DNA of 63,719 nt from Rhodospirillales bacterium. GTDB taxonomy: Bacteria > Pseudomonadota > Alphaproteobacteria > Rhodospirillales > Shumkoniaceae. The position numbers and the translations under genes are program-made. Position 1 is the first letter of the stretch; the number at the start of each line of letters is the position of its first letter. The notes beneath the pieces were generated by a model, which ran no database searches, was not told where the DNA came from, and saw only the letters and a list, made by a program, of their open reading frames with translations. The stretch covers positions 1 to 63,719 of the forward strand of contig JACZKS010000057.1 in NCBI GenBank assembly GCA_014859895.1, read 5' to 3'. Positions 51,000 through 60,768 of the stretch are shown here, one piece after another.

Positions 51000-52583
51000 T
51001 TAGAACGCGGCAACCCGGCCGTCGCTGCGGGGGTCGGCCGCCCCTTCGAGCCGGCCGTCGGGATGGCGCACGATGGCCCCGGCGTGGCCCATCTGGTCGG
51101 TGAAGTCCTCCACCACCTCGACGTCGTGGCCGGCCTCGCGGAGGGCTTCGATCAGCGCCGGGGCGAAGCGGCCTTCGAGTTTGAGGTTGGTGCTGTCCGA
51201 GCCCCAGGTGCGCCCCAACAGCCAACGCGGCGCCGTGACCGCCGCCTGCAACGGCTGGCCGAACAGGGCGTAGCGGCTGAACACCGCCGCCTGGGTCTGC
51301 GGCTGGCCTTCGCCGCCCATGGTGCCATAGGTCATCACCCGGCCGTCGTCTAAACGGGCGAGCGCCGGGTTGAGGGTATGGAACGGCCGCCGGCCGGGAG
51401 CCAGCCGATTGGGGTGACCCTCTTCCAGGGCAAAGCTGATGCCGCGGTTCTGCCACAGTACGCCGGTGCGGGGCGACACCACGCCCGAGCCGAACTCCCA
51501 GTAGATGCTCTGGATGAAGCTGACGGCCCGGCCGTGGCGGTCGACGGCGCCCATCCACACGGTATCGCCGGGCACCGCCGGCTGCGGCCAGGGCAGGGCG
51601 CGCCGGGCGTCGATGCGCGCGGCCAGACGATCGAGAAACGGTCCCTCCAGGAAGCTCTCGGCCGGCTCGGCCATGTAGGCGGGGTCCCAGACCCGGGCGT
51701 TACGCACGAGGAAGGCCTGCTTGGTGGCCTCGATGAGGCCGTGGATGTGGGTGAAGCTCTCGGCCTCGTTGACGCCCAGGCGGTCAAACAGGGCGAGGAT
51801 CATCAGCGAGGCCATGCCCTGGGTGGGAGGCGGCATGTTGTAGACGGTGCCGACCGAAAGTCGGGTCGACAGCGGGCGAACGATCAGCGGCCGGTGGGAT
51901 TGAAGGTCGGCCAGCGTCAGGGGACTGCCGGCCGCTGAGAGGTCGGTGGCGATGGCACGCGCGACGTCGCCCCTGTAGAAGTCATCGAGGCCGGCTCGGG
52001 TCAGGTGGCCCAAGGTATCGGCCAGGACCGGCTGGCGCAGTCGCTGGCCGACGGCGGGCACTTGGCCGCCGATCAGGAAAGTGTCGGCGAAGCCCGGCAC
52101 GTCTTCGAGTTCGGAGAGCTTTTGCACGGTCAGTGCATTCTGGCTGATGCTCACCGGCACACCGTCGCCGGCATGGCGAATGGCATCGGCTAACAGGCGC
52201 GACAGGGGCAGGCGCCGGCCCCATGGGCCGGTAATGTCGAGGGCCGCCTTCCAGCCGGAAACCGTACCCGCCATGGTCAGCGCCGCCAGCGGGCCGCGTG
52301 CCGGAATGGCGCCATGTCCGGCATACATCCGTGGCGCGGCGGCCGCCACGGCGGCACCGCAGGCATCAATGCCGATCGGCTCCTGGCCCGGTTCGGCCAG
52401 AATCCAGAAGCCGTCACCGCCGATGGCGTTCATATGCGGGTAAACGACGGCGATGGCAGCCGCCATGGCGACCATCGCCTCGGCGGCGGTGCCGCCCTCT
52501 CTCAGGATGGCGCCTCCGGCCTCGGCGGCCAAGTGGTGGGGGGCGACCGCCATGCCGCCGTAGGCGGCGACGGTGTTCAGCAT
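51000..52583 (-). CDS. Gamma-glutamyltransferase-family protein
   Basis: A 527-residue Ntn-hydrolase of the gamma-glutamyltransferase family. The ATG at 52583 gives the usual N-terminus (LNTVAAYGGMAVAPHHLAAEAG); a GTG at 52619 would add twelve residues. The autoprocessing/nucleophile site aligns at GDTVWMGAVDRHGRAVSFIQS (about 349-370), with the Thr of GDT as nucleophile. TQGMASLMILALFD and GGEGQPQTQAAVF, lying around it, are family motifs. No signal peptide is visible, so it may be cytoplasmic. It is convergent with the TauE/SafE gene. The substrate could be glutathione or another gamma-glutamyl amide. Confidence 0.88.
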   Translation of the reverse strand: MLNTVAAYGGMAVAPHHLAAEAGGAILREGGTAAEAMVAMAAAIAVVYPHMNAIGGDGFWILAEPGQEPIGIDACGAAVAAAAPRMYAGHGAIPARGPLAALTMAGTVSGWKAALDITGPWGRRLPLSRLLADAIRHAGDGVPVSISQNALTVQKLSELEDVPGFADTFLIGGQVPAVGQRLRQPVLADTLGHLTRAGLDDFYRGDVARAIATDLSAAGSPLTLADLQSHRPLIVRPLSTRLSVGTVYNMPPPTQGMASLMILALFDRLGVNEAESFTHIHGLIEATKQAFLVRNARVWDPAYMAEPAESFLEGPFLDRLAARIDARRALPWPQPAVPGDTVWMGAVDRHGRAVSFIQSIYWEFGSGVVSPRTGVLWQNRGISFALEEGHPNRLAPGRRPFHTLNPALARLDDGRVMTYGTMGGEGQPQTQAAVFSRYALFGQPLQAAVTAPRWLLGRTWGSDSTNLKLEGRFAPALIEALREAGHDVEVVEDFTDQMGHAGAIVRHPDGRLEGAADPRSDGRVAAF

Positions 52584-52806
52584 GAGGCGGCGCTCCGCCG
52601 CTGCCCGGCCTTTGGGCACATGCCCACACCGACTGACTCAGAAATCATCCTCGGACTCCGTTTCCCGCGGGTTTGCGCTACGTTGCGTCACCATAAGCAA
52701 TTGGCGGGCCAGATGCCCAGGCGAACGACTCCAAAAAGCGGATGGCCAAATGACGAGCGCGGTTTCATAGTGCGCGCCAGCGCAGGCATGCGAAGGGAAG
52801 TCGATC

Positions 52807-53763
52807 TTGGCGGACGATCCTCGACAAACCGACGGCCCATTGCCGTTGCCGCCGCGCCAGGCGGCGCGGCTCATGCGGGCTGCCACCCATGCCTCGGTAA
52901 CGGTGGCCGTCACACTGACGCTGGCCAAGCTGGCGGCTTGGCTCATCACCGATTCGGTGAGCCTGCTCTCCACCCTGCTGGATTCGCTGCTCGACGCCGC
53001 TGCCTCGGCCATCAACCTGGTTGCCGTTCATCACGCCCTGCAACCGGCCGACGAGGATCATCGCTTCGGCCACGGCAAGGCCGAGCCGCTGGCGGGCCTC
53101 GCCCAGGCCGCCTTCATCTCGGGCTCTGCGGTGTTCCTGATCGTGCAGGCCGGGCAGCGCCTGTTTCATCCGCGCGCCGTGGTCAACCCCGAGGTCGGCT
53201 ACGTCGTGCTCGCCATCTCGATCGCGCTCACCCTCGTCCTGGTCGTTTTTCAGAAATATGTGGTCAAGCGGACCGGATCGGTGGCGATCGGCGCCGACTC
53301 GCTGCACTATCAGACCGATATCCTGGTCAACGCCAGCATCGTGGTCTCGCTCGTGCTGTCCAGCCGGTTCGGCTGGACAGCGGCCGATCCGCTGTTCGCG
53401 CTGGCCATCGCCGGCTATATCCTTTGGGGCGCCGTCGGTATCGGACAAAAGGCCTACAACCTGCTGATGGACCGCGAACTGCCCGAGGCCGACCGCCGGC
53501 GTATCCGCGAGATCACGGTGGCGGTGCCCGGCGTGCTCGGCGTCCACGACGTCCGTACCCGCTCCTCTGGCCCGCAGGTGTTCATCCAACTGCACTTGGA
53601 GCTCAAGGACGACATGGCGCTCGACGCCGCCCACGACATCGCGCTGGCGGTCGAGGGGGCGCTGCTCGATGCCTATCCGCGGGCCGAGGTGCTGGTTCAC
53701 CCCGATCCGGTCAGCGTGGTCGGGGCCATGCGCGACCGGGAGGCGGCGCTGGGAAACATCTGA
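52807..53763 (+). CDS. Cation diffusion facilitator (FieF-like metal exporter)
   Basis: A 318-residue CDF protein. It has six helices with the transport-site acids in helix 2 (STLLDSLLDAAAS) and helix 5 (HYQTDILVN), the cytoplasmic HRFGHGKAEPLAGL loop, and a C-terminal metal-binding ferredoxin-like domain (about 220-300; VPGVLGVHDVRTR). The DxxxD/HxxxD arrangement resembles FieF, which exports Fe, Zn and related divalent metals. The start is a TTG at 52807 with GGGAAG upstream; there is no ATG in frame before the first helix. Confidence 0.9.
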   Translation: MADDPRQTDGPLPLPPRQAARLMRAATHASVTVAVTLTLAKLAAWLITDSVSLLSTLLDSLLDAAASAINLVAVHHALQPADEDHRFGHGKAEPLAGLAQAAFISGSAVFLIVQAGQRLFHPRAVVNPEVGYVVLAISIALTLVLVVFQKYVVKRTGSVAIGADSLHYQTDILVNASIVVSLVLSSRFGWTAADPLFALAIAGYILWGAVGIGQKAYNLLMDRELPEADRRRIREITVAVPGVLGVHDVRTRSSGPQVFIQLHLELKDDMALDAAHDIALAVEGALLDAYPRAEVLVHPDPVSVVGAMRDREAALGNI

Positions 53764-53786
53764 ATCGTGCCGGCCGGCGGCCGGGC

Positions 53787-54878
53787 CTACATCTTGATGC
53801 GCAGCTTGACGAGGCCGGCGTAGATGGAAGAGGCGTCGCTGGCCTCGGTGGAGGTGCCCTGGAGTTGAAGGCGGGCGCCGCGGACGTTGAGGATGGTCCC
53901 GACGGAAAGCGACCCGTCGGCGCTGTTCGCGGTTCCGTCGGCGTAGGCGTAGCGGCCAAGCCCTGAAACGTACGGCTCCAGGCCATCCAGCACGTCGAAG
54001 GTGTATCCCAGTCGGAGATCGCCGACCGCCACCATCTGGCCGTTCGATGTGGTGGCGGAAAACGGGGAGTCGACGCCATTGCCGGCGTAGAGCGTGCCGA
54101 CGCGGCCGCCCAGGTGCCAGGCGTCAAGCAGGGTGTAGTCGAGGTTCAGGTCTGTCGCGGCAAACAGGCGGTCGGCATCGGTCGCATGGATGTCCTGGCC
54201 GTAGAAGGGATCCCTGTAGCTGCTCGTGTAATCGAGCCAAGTATAGCCGCCGCTGGCGTCAAGGCTCAGGTTGTCGTCGAGCCGATAGACAATGTAGGGA
54301 GCCGCCGTCATGCCGTTGCCGGCAATGGTGCCGCCCAGCAGCGAGGCGTCGAAGTTCTGGTTTTCGTAGCCGCTGGCCACCCCGACGGTCAGCCGGCTGT
54401 TCATCTCGTAGTCGAAGCCGAAATGGCCGGACCACACGTCACCCTTGAAGTCCACCCCATCATTGCCGAATTGCAGCCGCGACCAGGCGCCGTCGGCCCA
54501 CACGCCGAAGGGCGTCTTGACCGGCAAATCGACCAACTGGATGCCATTCTTCTGGGCGAGTGCCCGGGTGTCGGCGTCGTAGGTATTGCCGAAGACGGTC
54601 CCTGCGTTGCCTAACTGAAACAACCGTACATGGCGATCCGGCGTCAGTTCGAGCGGAGAGGTCTGCCGCCCGCCGGTCAGCGCACGCACCCGGGCGGCGA
54701 TGGCGCCGCCGGTCTGGGTGACGGCGGTGCGCACCAACCTGGCGTTGGTAAGGACGCCGTCTTCCGGCCGGGCGGCGGCTTCGTCGGCGCCGGCCGGACC
54801 GGCCATCCCAAGGAGAAGAAGCGCGAACGCGAAACCGGATATGACGCGGAGGAAACTCGGCGACCAGCCGCAGTCCAT
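53787..54878 (-). CDS. Autotransporter-type outer-membrane beta-barrel protein without passenger
   Basis: A 363-residue protein with a signal peptide (ALLLLGMAGPAGA, cleavage about residue 31), a short unfolded linker, then alternating hydrophobic/aromatic strands from about residue 110 to the end (GVWADGAWSRLQFGNDG; LTVGVASGYENQNF; LSLDASGGYTWLDY; AWHLGGRVGTLYAG). This fits an autotransporter beta-domain of about 250 residues. No passenger domain precedes it, and it ends in RIKM instead of the usual aromatic residue. It may be a stand-alone barrel of the inverse-autotransporter or OmpA-like kind. Function is unknown. Confidence 0.7.
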   Translation of the reverse strand: MDCGWSPSFLRVISGFAFALLLLGMAGPAGADEAAARPEDGVLTNARLVRTAVTQTGGAIAARVRALTGGRQTSPLELTPDRHVRLFQLGNAGTVFGNTYDADTRALAQKNGIQLVDLPVKTPFGVWADGAWSRLQFGNDGVDFKGDVWSGHFGFDYEMNSRLTVGVASGYENQNFDASLLGGTIAGNGMTAAPYIVYRLDDNLSLDASGGYTWLDYTSSYRDPFYGQDIHATDADRLFAATDLNLDYTLLDAWHLGGRVGTLYAGNGVDSPFSATTSNGQMVAVGDLRLGYTFDVLDGLEPYVSGLGRYAYADGTANSADGSLSVGTILNVRGARLQLQGTSTEASDASSIYAGLVKLRIKM

Positions 54879-55111
54879 CGCTCGTCTCCTCCCATTCTTA
54901 TCTTTCGCCGGATGACCGTTGGGCCGGCGGGCTCCACGCGCCGATATCTTCGGCGCCCCAAGATCTTAGGAGGACGATTAACAAAAGGTTAACCGGCGCT
55001 CGGCTTGGAGTTGAGGAAAAGTGAGGCGATCAATGGTTCGACGGGTGGGCGAATCGGCCGTCCATCTCCGTGTACCCATCCCTCGATGGTCTCACTTTCT
55101 GTTGATGCACT

Positions 55112-55513
55112 CTAACTGCTGATGAAATTACCAGCACAAATCGCCATGACCATGATGCCTAAAGAAAACGCTGCCAAAGCCCAGAGCAGGAGTAGACATT
55201 GGATTAGGAGATCAGGCGGCGAAACAGAAAAGTGGTGCCCCGTGCGAACGCGTTCATAAGACTTTGGTTGATTAGGAATAAATGACCGCCACGAACCGTA
55301 GCTCCAGATCAGCACAACAGGGACGGTTAGTACGAACCCCACGCAGAACAGCCAGACCCAGCCTTGTGTGGTTGAGCAAAATAACGGAACTACGTAAAGT
55401 ACCGCGATTGCGGCGCTCAGCCTGAGAAGGAAGCGGTGATGTCGATTAGTTGAGGTTTCTGCTCTTTCTCGCGCTTCACGTTCGGTGCGCTTAAGATAAG
55501 TTTCTCGCCTCAT
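55112..55513 (-). CDS. Small membrane protein of unknown function
   Basis: A 133-residue protein with a charged, Arg/Glu-rich N-terminus (about 1-28), two adjacent helices (SAAIAVLYVVPLF and WVWLFCVGFVLTVPVVLIW), a polar loop, and a C-terminal helix (LIQCLLLLWALAAFSLGIMVMAIC). I do not recognise it. The DNA is less GC-rich than the neighbours and codon use differs, suggesting recent acquisition. The gap 54879-55111 upstream of the barrel gene holds nothing recognisable. Confidence 0.55.
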   Translation of the reverse strand: MRRETYLKRTEREARERAETSTNRHHRFLLRLSAAIAVLYVVPLFCSTTQGWVWLFCVGFVLTVPVVLIWSYGSWRSFIPNQPKSYERVRTGHHFSVSPPDLLIQCLLLLWALAAFSLGIMVMAICAGNFISS

Positions 55514-55522
55514 GTCATGCGA

Positions 55523-55867
55523 TCAGTGATCCGACGGCTCGGCGAAGCGATCCGACAATCCGGTGTCGTAGGACAAACCCTCGGCGGTCAGCGTAATGCT
55601 CCCGAAATCGTCGGTCCTGGCCAGTCCCTTGCGGGCCAGCGCCACCCAGACGGCGGGGTTGGCGAAGCCGCTGGCGTCGCGGGCCGAGACGGTGAAGCGG
55701 CCGACGTGCACGTGATCGCCGTGCGGGTGCGGCACCTGGTCGAGGACCACGGCGCCGGTGGCGGCGTTGCGGGTCGCCATGCCGGGTTCGGCGGCCACTA
55801 CCTGGGCCAACGCCAGCGTCCTCAGTTGCAGCGCGTTGAGCTTGAGCGGGTTCTTCTTCGGCGGCAT
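55523..55867 (-). CDS. Conserved-looking small protein, unknown function
   Basis: A 114-residue soluble protein beginning PPKKNPLKLNALQLRTLALAQ, which looks like a helix suited to nucleic-acid or partner contact, then HPHGDHVHVG with four histidines that could bind metal, and FANPAVWVALARKGLA followed by a GSITLTAEGLSYDTG beta region. It is divergent from arfB (110 bases between). I cannot name the family. Confidence 0.6.
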   Translation of the reverse strand: MPPKKNPLKLNALQLRTLALAQVVAAEPGMATRNAATGAVVLDQVPHPHGDHVHVGRFTVSARDASGFANPAVWVALARKGLARTDDFGSITLTAEGLSYDTGLSDRFAEPSDH

Positions 55868-55976
55868 GGCTCCATCCTCGGCAGGGGGCGTGCGGCGGCC
55901 AGTCTACGGGGTTTCTTGGGGAAGATGAAGATGGCGGGCGTGGCGAGACGCCGCCCTTGACGCTAGACTGCCCCTC

Positions 55977-56396
55977 ATGATCCCGATCACCGACACCATT
56001 GCCTTGGCCGACGACGAGATCGAGGAGCGCTTCATCCGCGCCCCCGGCCCGGGCGGCCAGAACGTCAATAAAGTCGAAACGGCGGTGCAGATCCGTTTCG
56101 ACGCGGCGCGCTCGCCGGCCCTGCCCGCCGAGGTGCTGAGCCGACTCAAGAAGCTGGCTGGCCGGCGGATGACCGAGGACGGCATCATCGTGCTGACCGC
56201 CAGCCGCTTCCGCAGCCAGGAGCGCAACCGCGCCGACGCTCGCGAACGCTTGGTGGAGTTGATCCGCCAAGCCACGGTGGTGCCGCGCCGCCGCCGCCCG
56301 ACCCGCCCGACGCTGGCCTCCAAGCAGCGACGGCTCGACGCCAAGCAGCGCCGCTCGGCCATCAAGCGCACGCGCGGCGGCGGGGCCGAGGAGTAG
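55977..56396 (+). CDS. arfB: Alternative ribosome-rescue factor ArfB (YaeJ)
   Basis: A 139-residue class I release-factor-like protein carrying the catalytic GGQ in PGPGGQNVNKVETAV (about 22-36), no codon-recognition domain, and a long basic tail (RRRRPTRPTLASKQRRLDAKQRRSAIKR) that enters the empty mRNA channel of stalled ribosomes. This is the defining layout of ArfB. The size is normal. It frees ribosomes stalled on non-stop mRNAs by peptidyl-tRNA hydrolysis. Confidence 0.93.
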   Translation: MIPITDTIALADDEIEERFIRAPGPGGQNVNKVETAVQIRFDAARSPALPAEVLSRLKKLAGRRMTEDGIIVLTASRFRSQERNRADARERLVELIRQATVVPRRRRPTRPTLASKQRRLDAKQRRSAIKRTRGGGAEE

Positions 56397-56445
56397 ATCC
56401 GGCTCGGTTGGCCCGCCCCCATTTTCCATTTCCCGAAAAAAGACC

Positions 56446-56487
56446 ATACGTAAATCATAAGTAATACGATTTTCATAGACATCATAC
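56446..56487. promoter_or_regulatory. Candidate NikR/metal-regulator region upstream of nikA
   Basis: The AT-rich leader of the nik operon holds ATAC at 56446, 56464 and 56484, spaced 18 and 20 bases, with TCATAC at 56482-56487 and a weak partner GTAATA at 56461-56466 (4 of 6 matches to GTATGA, 15 bases apart). The E. coli NikR operator is GTATGA-N16-TCATAC. The match is partial and no nikR gene is in the window. Confidence 0.3.
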
Positions 56488-56548
56488 TGATGGTTCCCTA
56501 TGAGAGCCCCGGCATCGCTCGTTTTGCCGGTCACAGGGGAGTTTCCGC

Positions 56549-58129
56549 ATGCGTCTTCTTTCCCGCTTTTGCATGGTGGCGACCGTGGTTGCGGCCGTCT
56601 CGGCGTGGTCCACGGGTGCCCCGGCGGCGGACCGGACGGTCACCTTTTCCTGGGCCGGCAACGTCGGGCAGCTCAATCCGCACATGTACTCGCCGAACCA
56701 GATGTTCGCCCAGGACATGGTCTACGAATCCCTCGTCCGTTATGTGGCCGGCGGCCGGATCGAGCCGTGGCTGGCCAAATCGTGGGACATCTCGCCCGAC
56801 GGCAAGGTCTATACCTTCCATTTGCGCGATGACGTGGTGTTCTCGGACGGCCAGCCGTTCAACGCCGAGGCGGTGAAGCGCAACATCGACGCCGTGCTGG
56901 CCAACCGCACGCGGCATGCCTGGCTTGAACTGATCGCTCAGATCGACGCGGTCGACATCCTCGATCCCTTTGCCGTGCGCCTGACCCTCAAGGGCCCGTA
57001 CTATCCGGTCCTGCAGGAACTGGCGCTGATCCGGCCGCTGCGCTTTCTGTCGCCGGCGGCGATCCCGGAAAGCGGATCGACCGTGGACGGCATCAAGGCA
57101 CCCATCGGCACCGGCCCCTGGAAGCTGGTCGAGACGAAGCGCGGCGAGTACGACCTGTTCGCCGTCAACGAGAGGTACTGGGGGCCGAAACCCAAGATCG
57201 AGCGCGTCCTCGTCAAGGTTATCCCCGACCCTAACACCCGCGCCATTGCCTTCGAAACGGGTGAGATCGACCTGATCTTCGGGATCGAGGGACAGATTTC
57301 TCCGGACACCTTCGCGCGGTTCGCCGCCCAGAAGCGCTATACGACCGGCATTTCGGAATCCATGGGAACGCGATCCCTCGCGCTCAATTCATACCGCGGC
57401 GCGACGCGTGAAGTGGATGTTCGCCGCGCCGTCAACCACGCCATCGACAAGGACGCCATCGTCGCCAACATCCTCTATGGCATCCAGCCGAAGGCCGACA
57501 CCCTGTTCGCCAGGAACTTCCCCTATGCCGACATCGGGCTTCAAGCCTACGTCCATGACCCGGCCATGGCGGCCAGGCTGCTCGACGCGGCGGGCTGGAC
57601 GCTGGCGCCCGGGGCCACGGTACGCATGAAAAAGGGCGAGCTGCTTCGCCTCGAATTCTGTTTCGTCGGCAGCGACGCCCAGGAGAAGGCGATGGCCGAA
57701 GTGATCCAGGCCAACCTGGCGAAGGTCGGCATCGATGTCATCCTGCTGGGCGAAGAGAAGAACTCGTTCTATGCCCGCCAGAGGGGCGGATCGTTCGACA
57801 TGATCTTCTCGAACACCTGGGGCGCGCCCTACGATCCCCATTCCTTCGTCAGTTCGATGCGGGTGCCTTCGCACGCCGACTATCAGGCCCAGCGCGGCCT
57901 GCCGATGAAGGCCGACATCGACCGCAAGATCGCGGATGTCCTGGTCAGCGTCGACGAGACGAAGCGCCAGGCCCTTTACAAGGACATCCTGACGATCCTG
58001 CACGAGCAGGCGGTCTACGTGCCGATTTCCTATGTTACGTCGATCATGGTGCACGGGCCGAAGCTTGCCAACGTCGGATTCGGCGCCACCAAGCACGAAA
58101 TGCCGTTCAACGCCCTGACGCTGAACTGA
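56549..58129 (+). CDS. nikA: Nickel ABC transporter substrate-binding protein NikA
   Basis: A 526-residue family-5 binding protein with a Sec signal peptide (cleavage about PAA|DRT). It matches E. coli NikA closely: [74 protein letters not shown]. The residues known in NikA to hold the nickel-chelate complex are present: the Arg and Trp of RHAW, the Arg of RPLRF, the Trp and Tyr of WGAPY, and the His of SHAD. Nickel delivered here feeds hydrogenase or urease elsewhere in the genome. Confidence 0.94.
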   Translation: MRLLSRFCMVATVVAAVSAWSTGAPAADRTVTFSWAGNVGQLNPHMYSPNQMFAQDMVYESLVRYVAGGRIEPWLAKSWDISPDGKVYTFHLRDDVVFSDGQPFNAEAVKRNIDAVLANRTRHAWLELIAQIDAVDILDPFAVRLTLKGPYYPVLQELALIRPLRFLSPAAIPESGSTVDGIKAPIGTGPWKLVETKRGEYDLFAVNERYWGPKPKIERVLVKVIPDPNTRAIAFETGEIDLIFGIEGQISPDTFARFAAQKRYTTGISESMGTRSLALNSYRGATREVDVRRAVNHAIDKDAIVANILYGIQPKADTLFARNFPYADIGLQAYVHDPAMAARLLDAAGWTLAPGATVRMKKGELLRLEFCFVGSDAQEKAMAEVIQANLAKVGIDVILLGEEKNSFYARQRGGSFDMIFSNTWGAPYDPHSFVSSMRVPSHADYQAQRGLPMKADIDRKIADVLVSVDETKRQALYKDILTILHEQAVYVPISYVTSIMVHGPKLANVGFGATKHEMPFNALTLN

Positions 58130-58148
58130 GGGGGCGCGGTTCCGGTCC

Positions 58149-59096
58149 ATGCTGCGCTACATCCTTCACCGCCTGGCCGTCCTCATCCCCATGCTGTTCG
58201 GGGTATCTGTGGTGGTCTTCCTCATGCTCAGGCTCGGGCGCGGCGATCCGGCCCTCGACTACCTGCGCCTGTCCCAGATCCCGCCCACCGACGCCGCCCT
58301 GCTCGATGCGCGCCACCTGCTGGGGCTCGACCGGCCGCTGCTCGAACAATACGGGGTCTGGCTCGGCAAGGCCTTCCAGCTCGATTTCGGGATCTCCTAC
58401 GTGACCCGCCGGCCGGTGTTGGACGAGATCCTCTACTACCTGCCGGCGACCCTCGAACTGGCGGGCGTCGCCCTGATCCTCACCTTGGCCGTCAGCGTGC
58501 CGCTCGGCGTGTGGGCGGCGCTCAACCGCGAAGGCCTGCCCGACCACATCGTGCGGGGGATTGCCTTCACCGGCGTCTCGGTTCCCAACTTCTGGCTTGG
58601 GTTCCTGCTCGTCCTCTGTTTCTCGGTCTGGCTGGGTTGGCTGCCGCCCTTGGGGCGCGGCGGCATCGAGCGGCTGGTCATGCCGGCGGTGACGGTATCC
58701 CTGATGTCGCTGGCCATCAACGCCCGGCTGCTCAGAGCCAGCATGTTGGAGGTGGCCGGACAGCGACACGTGCTCTACGCCCGCCTGCGCGGCCTTCCCG
58801 AACGCCAGGTCATCGGCCGGCACGTGTTCCACAACGCGCTGTTGCCGGTGGTCACGGCGGTTGGCATGCACATCGGCGAACTGATCGGCGGCACCCTGGT
58901 GGTCGAGAACATCTTCGGTTGGCCGGGCTTGGGCCGTTTCGCGGTCGCGGCCATCTACAGCCGGGACTATCCGGTGCTTCAGTGCTTCACCCTGCTGATG
59001 ACCGGTATCTTCGTGCTGTGTAACCTGGCGGTCGATATCCTTTATGCTTGGCTCGATCCACGCATCCGGGTCGCCGCCGTGGAGAACGCGGCATGA
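58149..59096 (+). CDS. nikB: Nickel ABC transporter permease NikB
   Basis: A 315-residue DppB-type permease with six helices: N-terminal [23 protein letters not shown], the EAA-like [21 protein letters not shown], and [19 protein letters not shown]. Its start is 19 bases after nikA. It forms the translocation channel with NikC, whose start overlaps its stop (ATGA). Confidence 0.93.
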   Translation: MLRYILHRLAVLIPMLFGVSVVVFLMLRLGRGDPALDYLRLSQIPPTDAALLDARHLLGLDRPLLEQYGVWLGKAFQLDFGISYVTRRPVLDEILYYLPATLELAGVALILTLAVSVPLGVWAALNREGLPDHIVRGIAFTGVSVPNFWLGFLLVLCFSVWLGWLPPLGRGGIERLVMPAVTVSLMSLAINARLLRASMLEVAGQRHVLYARLRGLPERQVIGRHVFHNALLPVVTAVGMHIGELIGGTLVVENIFGWPGLGRFAVAAIYSRDYPVLQCFTLLMTGIFVLCNLAVDILYAWLDPRIRVAAVENAA

Positions 59097-59971
59097 AGAC
59101 ATTGGCGCAAATCCCGTTGCCGAACTCCGTTTTCGCAGCTCTGCGCAGGGAACGGATGCCCGGCCTTTCCATTCTTCTGTCGGCCGCCATCATCATCCTT
59201 CTGGTGATCCTGTCGGTGGCGGCTCCATTGATTTCCCCCCACGATCCCAACGCCATCGATCTTGCACAGCGGTTGCAAGGGATGAGCCTCGGGCACCCGG
59301 TGGGCACCGATCACCTGGGGCGCGACATCCTGTCCCGCCTGATTTATGGAACACGGGTGTCGCTGGGGGCGGTGGCGGTCATCCTGGCGATGGTCCTGGT
59401 GCTGGGGATCGGTGTCGGGTCGCTGGCGGGATACGCGGGGGGCCGCATCGATGCCGTCATCATGCGCTTCTGCGACGTTTTCCTGACCTTTCCGACCTTT
59501 GTTCTGGCCATGTTCATGGTTGGCGTGCTGGGAACCGGCATCGTCAACGTCGTGCTGGCCATCGCGCTGTCCCATTGGGCCTGGTACGCCCGCATCGCTC
59601 GCAGCTTGGTGCTGTCCTTCAAGGAGCGCGATTTCGTGCTGGCGGCACGTGTCGCCGGGGGAAGCCGCCTGGGCGTCTTTTTTGCACACATCCTGCCCAG
59701 CGTTCTCGTGCAGTTCGTGGTGCTGTGCACCCTCGACATTGGCCACATGATCCTGCACGTCGCCGGGCTGTCCTTTCTGGGCCTCGGCGTCATGCCGCCG
59801 ATGGCCGAGTGGGGGGTGATGATCAGCGACGCGCGCGAGTTCATCTGGACCCAGCCGATGCTGCTATTCTGGCCCGGCCTGATGGTTTTTTGCACCGTGA
59901 TGGCCTTCAACCAGTTGGGCGACGCGTTGCGCGACCGGCTCGATCCGGCCCTGCGCGCCGAGGCGATCTGA
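59093..59971 (+). CDS. nikC: Nickel ABC transporter permease NikC
   Basis: A 292-residue DppC-type permease. After an N-terminal cytoplasmic tail and first helix comes [25 protein letters not shown], the family hallmark, then the EAA-like region [19 protein letters not shown] and a C-terminal [21 protein letters not shown] coupling with nikB fixes the start at 59093. Confidence 0.93.
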   Translation: MKTLAQIPLPNSVFAALRRERMPGLSILLSAAIIILLVILSVAAPLISPHDPNAIDLAQRLQGMSLGHPVGTDHLGRDILSRLIYGTRVSLGAVAVILAMVLVLGIGVGSLAGYAGGRIDAVIMRFCDVFLTFPTFVLAMFMVGVLGTGIVNVVLAIALSHWAWYARIARSLVLSFKERDFVLAARVAGGSRLGVFFAHILPSVLVQFVVLCTLDIGHMILHVAGLSFLGLGVMPPMAEWGVMISDAREFIWTQPMLLFWPGLMVFCTVMAFNQLGDALRDRLDPALRAEAI

Positions 59972-59973
59972 TC

Positions 59974-60768
59974 ATGGCGCGCTCCCTTGCCGTCGAGGAT
60001 CTCGCCATCGTCGCGCCCCGCCGCGAGGGCGCCCTTGACGTCGTTCACGACGTTTCCTTTACGCTGACGGCCGGGCGCGTGCTGGCTCTGGTGGGGGCCA
60101 GCGGCTCGGGCAAGTCGGCCACCTGCCTGGGCATGCAGGACGCCTTGCCGCCCGGCCTCAGGCGGACCGGCGGCCGTGTCCTTGTCGACAGGCGGGCGGT
60201 TCCCTTGGCCGGCCTGCGCGGTCGAACCGTTGCCACCGTTCTGCAGAACCCGCGGACCGCCTTCAACCCGATCCTCACCATGCGCCGGCACGGCCGGGAG
60301 GTTGTGGAACCGGCGGGACGGAAGGGCGCCGACGCCGACACGGCGATCACGGAGGCGTTCCACGAAGTAGGGCTGGCCGATCCCGCCCAGGTTCTCGACC
60401 TCTATCCGTTCCAGATGAGCGGCGGCATGCTGCAACGGGCGATGATCGCCCTGGCGCTGTTGGCGGACGCGCCGTTTCTCATCGCCGACGAACCCACCAC
60501 CGACCTCGATCTGCTCTCCCAAGGGCGGATCCTCGATCTTCTCGAGGGATTGGTCGTGCGGCGAGGGATCGGCGTTCTGCTGGTGACCCATGATATGAGC
60601 GTGGTGGCCCGGCTGGCCGACGACGTGGCGGTCATGCATCGGGGCCGGATCGTCGAGCGGAATGGCGTCGAGGGGGTGTTCGCGTCCGCCAGGCATGCTG
60701 CCACCCGGGCGCTGTTGGCCGCGCACCACGCCCTCTATTCGGGCGAGAGCATGGAGGCGTCGTCGTGA
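59974..60768 (+). CDS. nikD: Nickel ABC transporter ATPase NikD
   Basis: A 264-residue ATPase: Walker A GASGSGKSA, Q-loop VLQNPRTAFNP, signature MSGGMLQRAMIALAL, Walker B FLIADEPTTDLD, and VTHDMSVVARLADDV. Walker A ends in SA where most ABC proteins have ST, but E. coli NikD also departs at this point (SL). The start follows nikC by two bases. It pairs with NikE as a heterodimer. Confidence 0.92.
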   Translation: MARSLAVEDLAIVAPRREGALDVVHDVSFTLTAGRVLALVGASGSGKSATCLGMQDALPPGLRRTGGRVLVDRRAVPLAGLRGRTVATVLQNPRTAFNPILTMRRHGREVVEPAGRKGADADTAITEAFHEVGLADPAQVLDLYPFQMSGGMLQRAMIALALLADAPFLIADEPTTDLDLLSQGRILDLLEGLVVRRGIGVLLVTHDMSVVARLADDVAVMHRGRIVERNGVEGVFASARHAATRALLAAHHALYSGESMEASS

